Assembly (NCBI GenBank): GCA_002451065.1
Contig: DKBC01000363.1
Coordinates: 1 to 15,787, forward strand
Origin: Betaproteobacteria bacterium UBA6910
GTDB taxonomy: Bacteria; Pseudomonadota; Gammaproteobacteria; Burkholderiales; UBA6910
Length of the DNA: 15,787 bases
Reading direction: 5' to 3'
The position numbers were made by a program, and so were the translations under genes. This document shows positions 15,428 to 15,787 of this stretch, in pieces. The first letter of the stretch is position 1. The number at the start of each line of letters is the position of its first letter. The notes beneath the pieces are model-generated. The model searched no databases. It was given only the letters and a program-made list of their open reading frames with translations, and was not told the origin of the DNA.

Positions 15428-15787
15428 ATGAATCAGCTCTCGAAACTACTCGCGCCGAACCACGTTCTCGTGGACCTCGACGTCGGCAGCAAGAAGCGTG
15501 TGTTCGAGCAGGTCGGCCTGCTGTTTGAAAATCACGACCAGATCGGGCGCAGCCTCTGTTTTGACAGCCTGTTCGCGCGCGAGCGCCTCGGTTCGACCGG
15601 CCTCGGACAGGGGGTCGCCATTCCCCACGGCCGCATCAAGGGCCTGAAGAACCCGCTGGCGGCGGTGATCCGCGTCCAGCAATCGATTCCGTTCGACGCC
15701 CCGGACGACGAGCCGGTGGGCCTGCTGATCTTCCTGCTGGTACCCGAGGCGGCCACCCAGCGGCACCTGGAGATCCTCTCGGAAATC
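15428..15787 (+). CDS. ptsN: Nitrogen phosphotransferase EIIA component PtsN (5' part, cut by window end)
   Basis: The first 120 codons are open to the window edge with no stop. The PTS EIIA type-2 fold is recognisable: a start MNQLSKLLAPNHV, then SKKRVFEQVGLLF (21-33), ARERLGSTGLGQGVAIPHGRI (50-70) with phospho-acceptor His67, and the DEPVGLLIFLLVPEAATQRHLEIL segment (94-117). PtsN receives phosphate from PtsP/NPr and regulates potassium, nitrogen and envelope functions. It is commonly found just after rpoN and hpf. ATG 15428 fits the usual N-terminus. An in-frame ATG at 15386 would add 14 residues (MKSAVGPALDTQPP) and cannot be excluded, since neither start has a strong ribosome site. Confidence 0.92.
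   Translation, partial: MNQLSKLLAPNHVLVDLDVGSKKRVFEQVGLLFENHDQIGRSLCFDSLFARERLGSTGLGQGVAIPHGRIKGLKNPLAAVIRVQQSIPFDAPDDEPVGLLIFLLVPEAATQRHLEILSEI

Overview
The window is GC-rich, densely coded bacterial chromosome with ordinary housekeeping content. The right half carries the gene order kdsD-kdsC-lptC-lptA-lptB-rpoN-hpf-ptsN, with a KefB-type antiporter divergent from kdsD. That order is familiar from Betaproteobacteria, where hprK often follows ptsN, so I infer a betaproteobacterium; the species cannot be told from the sequence. No tRNA, rRNA, CRISPR array, transposase or integrase was seen.

Region 1 (1-5203, plus strand) is the downstream part of a type IV pilus / type II secretion / MSHA-like operon. 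It runs: end of a GspF/PilC platform protein; a bitopic PilM/PilN- (MshI/GspL-) like protein; a PilO/GspM-like coiled-coil protein; a small exported PilP/MshK-like protein; a large 508-residue PilX/GspK-like pseudopilin; and a 265-residue prepilin. Genes overlap or nearly abut, so they are probably co-transcribed. The large pseudopilin looks like two tandem copies of the head module that the smaller prepilin carries once.

Region 2 (5195-7978) has a minus-strand membrane histidine kinase, tail-to-tail with the operon, and a divergent LPGDD-type prepilin gene. Their 346-bp intergenic region holds a near-perfect sigma-54 promoter (TGGCAC-N5-TTGC) in front of the prepilin, an IHF-like site upstream of it, and a 9-bp inverted repeat near the kinase start. 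This suggests a signal-responsive, sigma-54-dependent prepilin locus. No response regulator is present in the window. A strong, probably bidirectional terminator closes the prepilin gene and the antiporter gene that faces it.

Region 3 (7996-15787) has the antiporter on the minus strand and then, on the plus strand, LPS inner-core supply (KdsD, KdsC), LPS transport to the outer membrane (LptC, LptA, LptB), sigma-54 itself (RpoN), ribosome hibernation (HPF) and the nitrogen PTS EIIA protein (PtsN, cut by the window edge). A consensus extended -10 box only 8 nt upstream of the kdsD ATG raises the possibility of a leaderless transcript.

The most unusual points are the sigma-54/IHF/kinase arrangement around the 7260 prepilin and the internally duplicated pseudopilin. 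I found no wholly new system.
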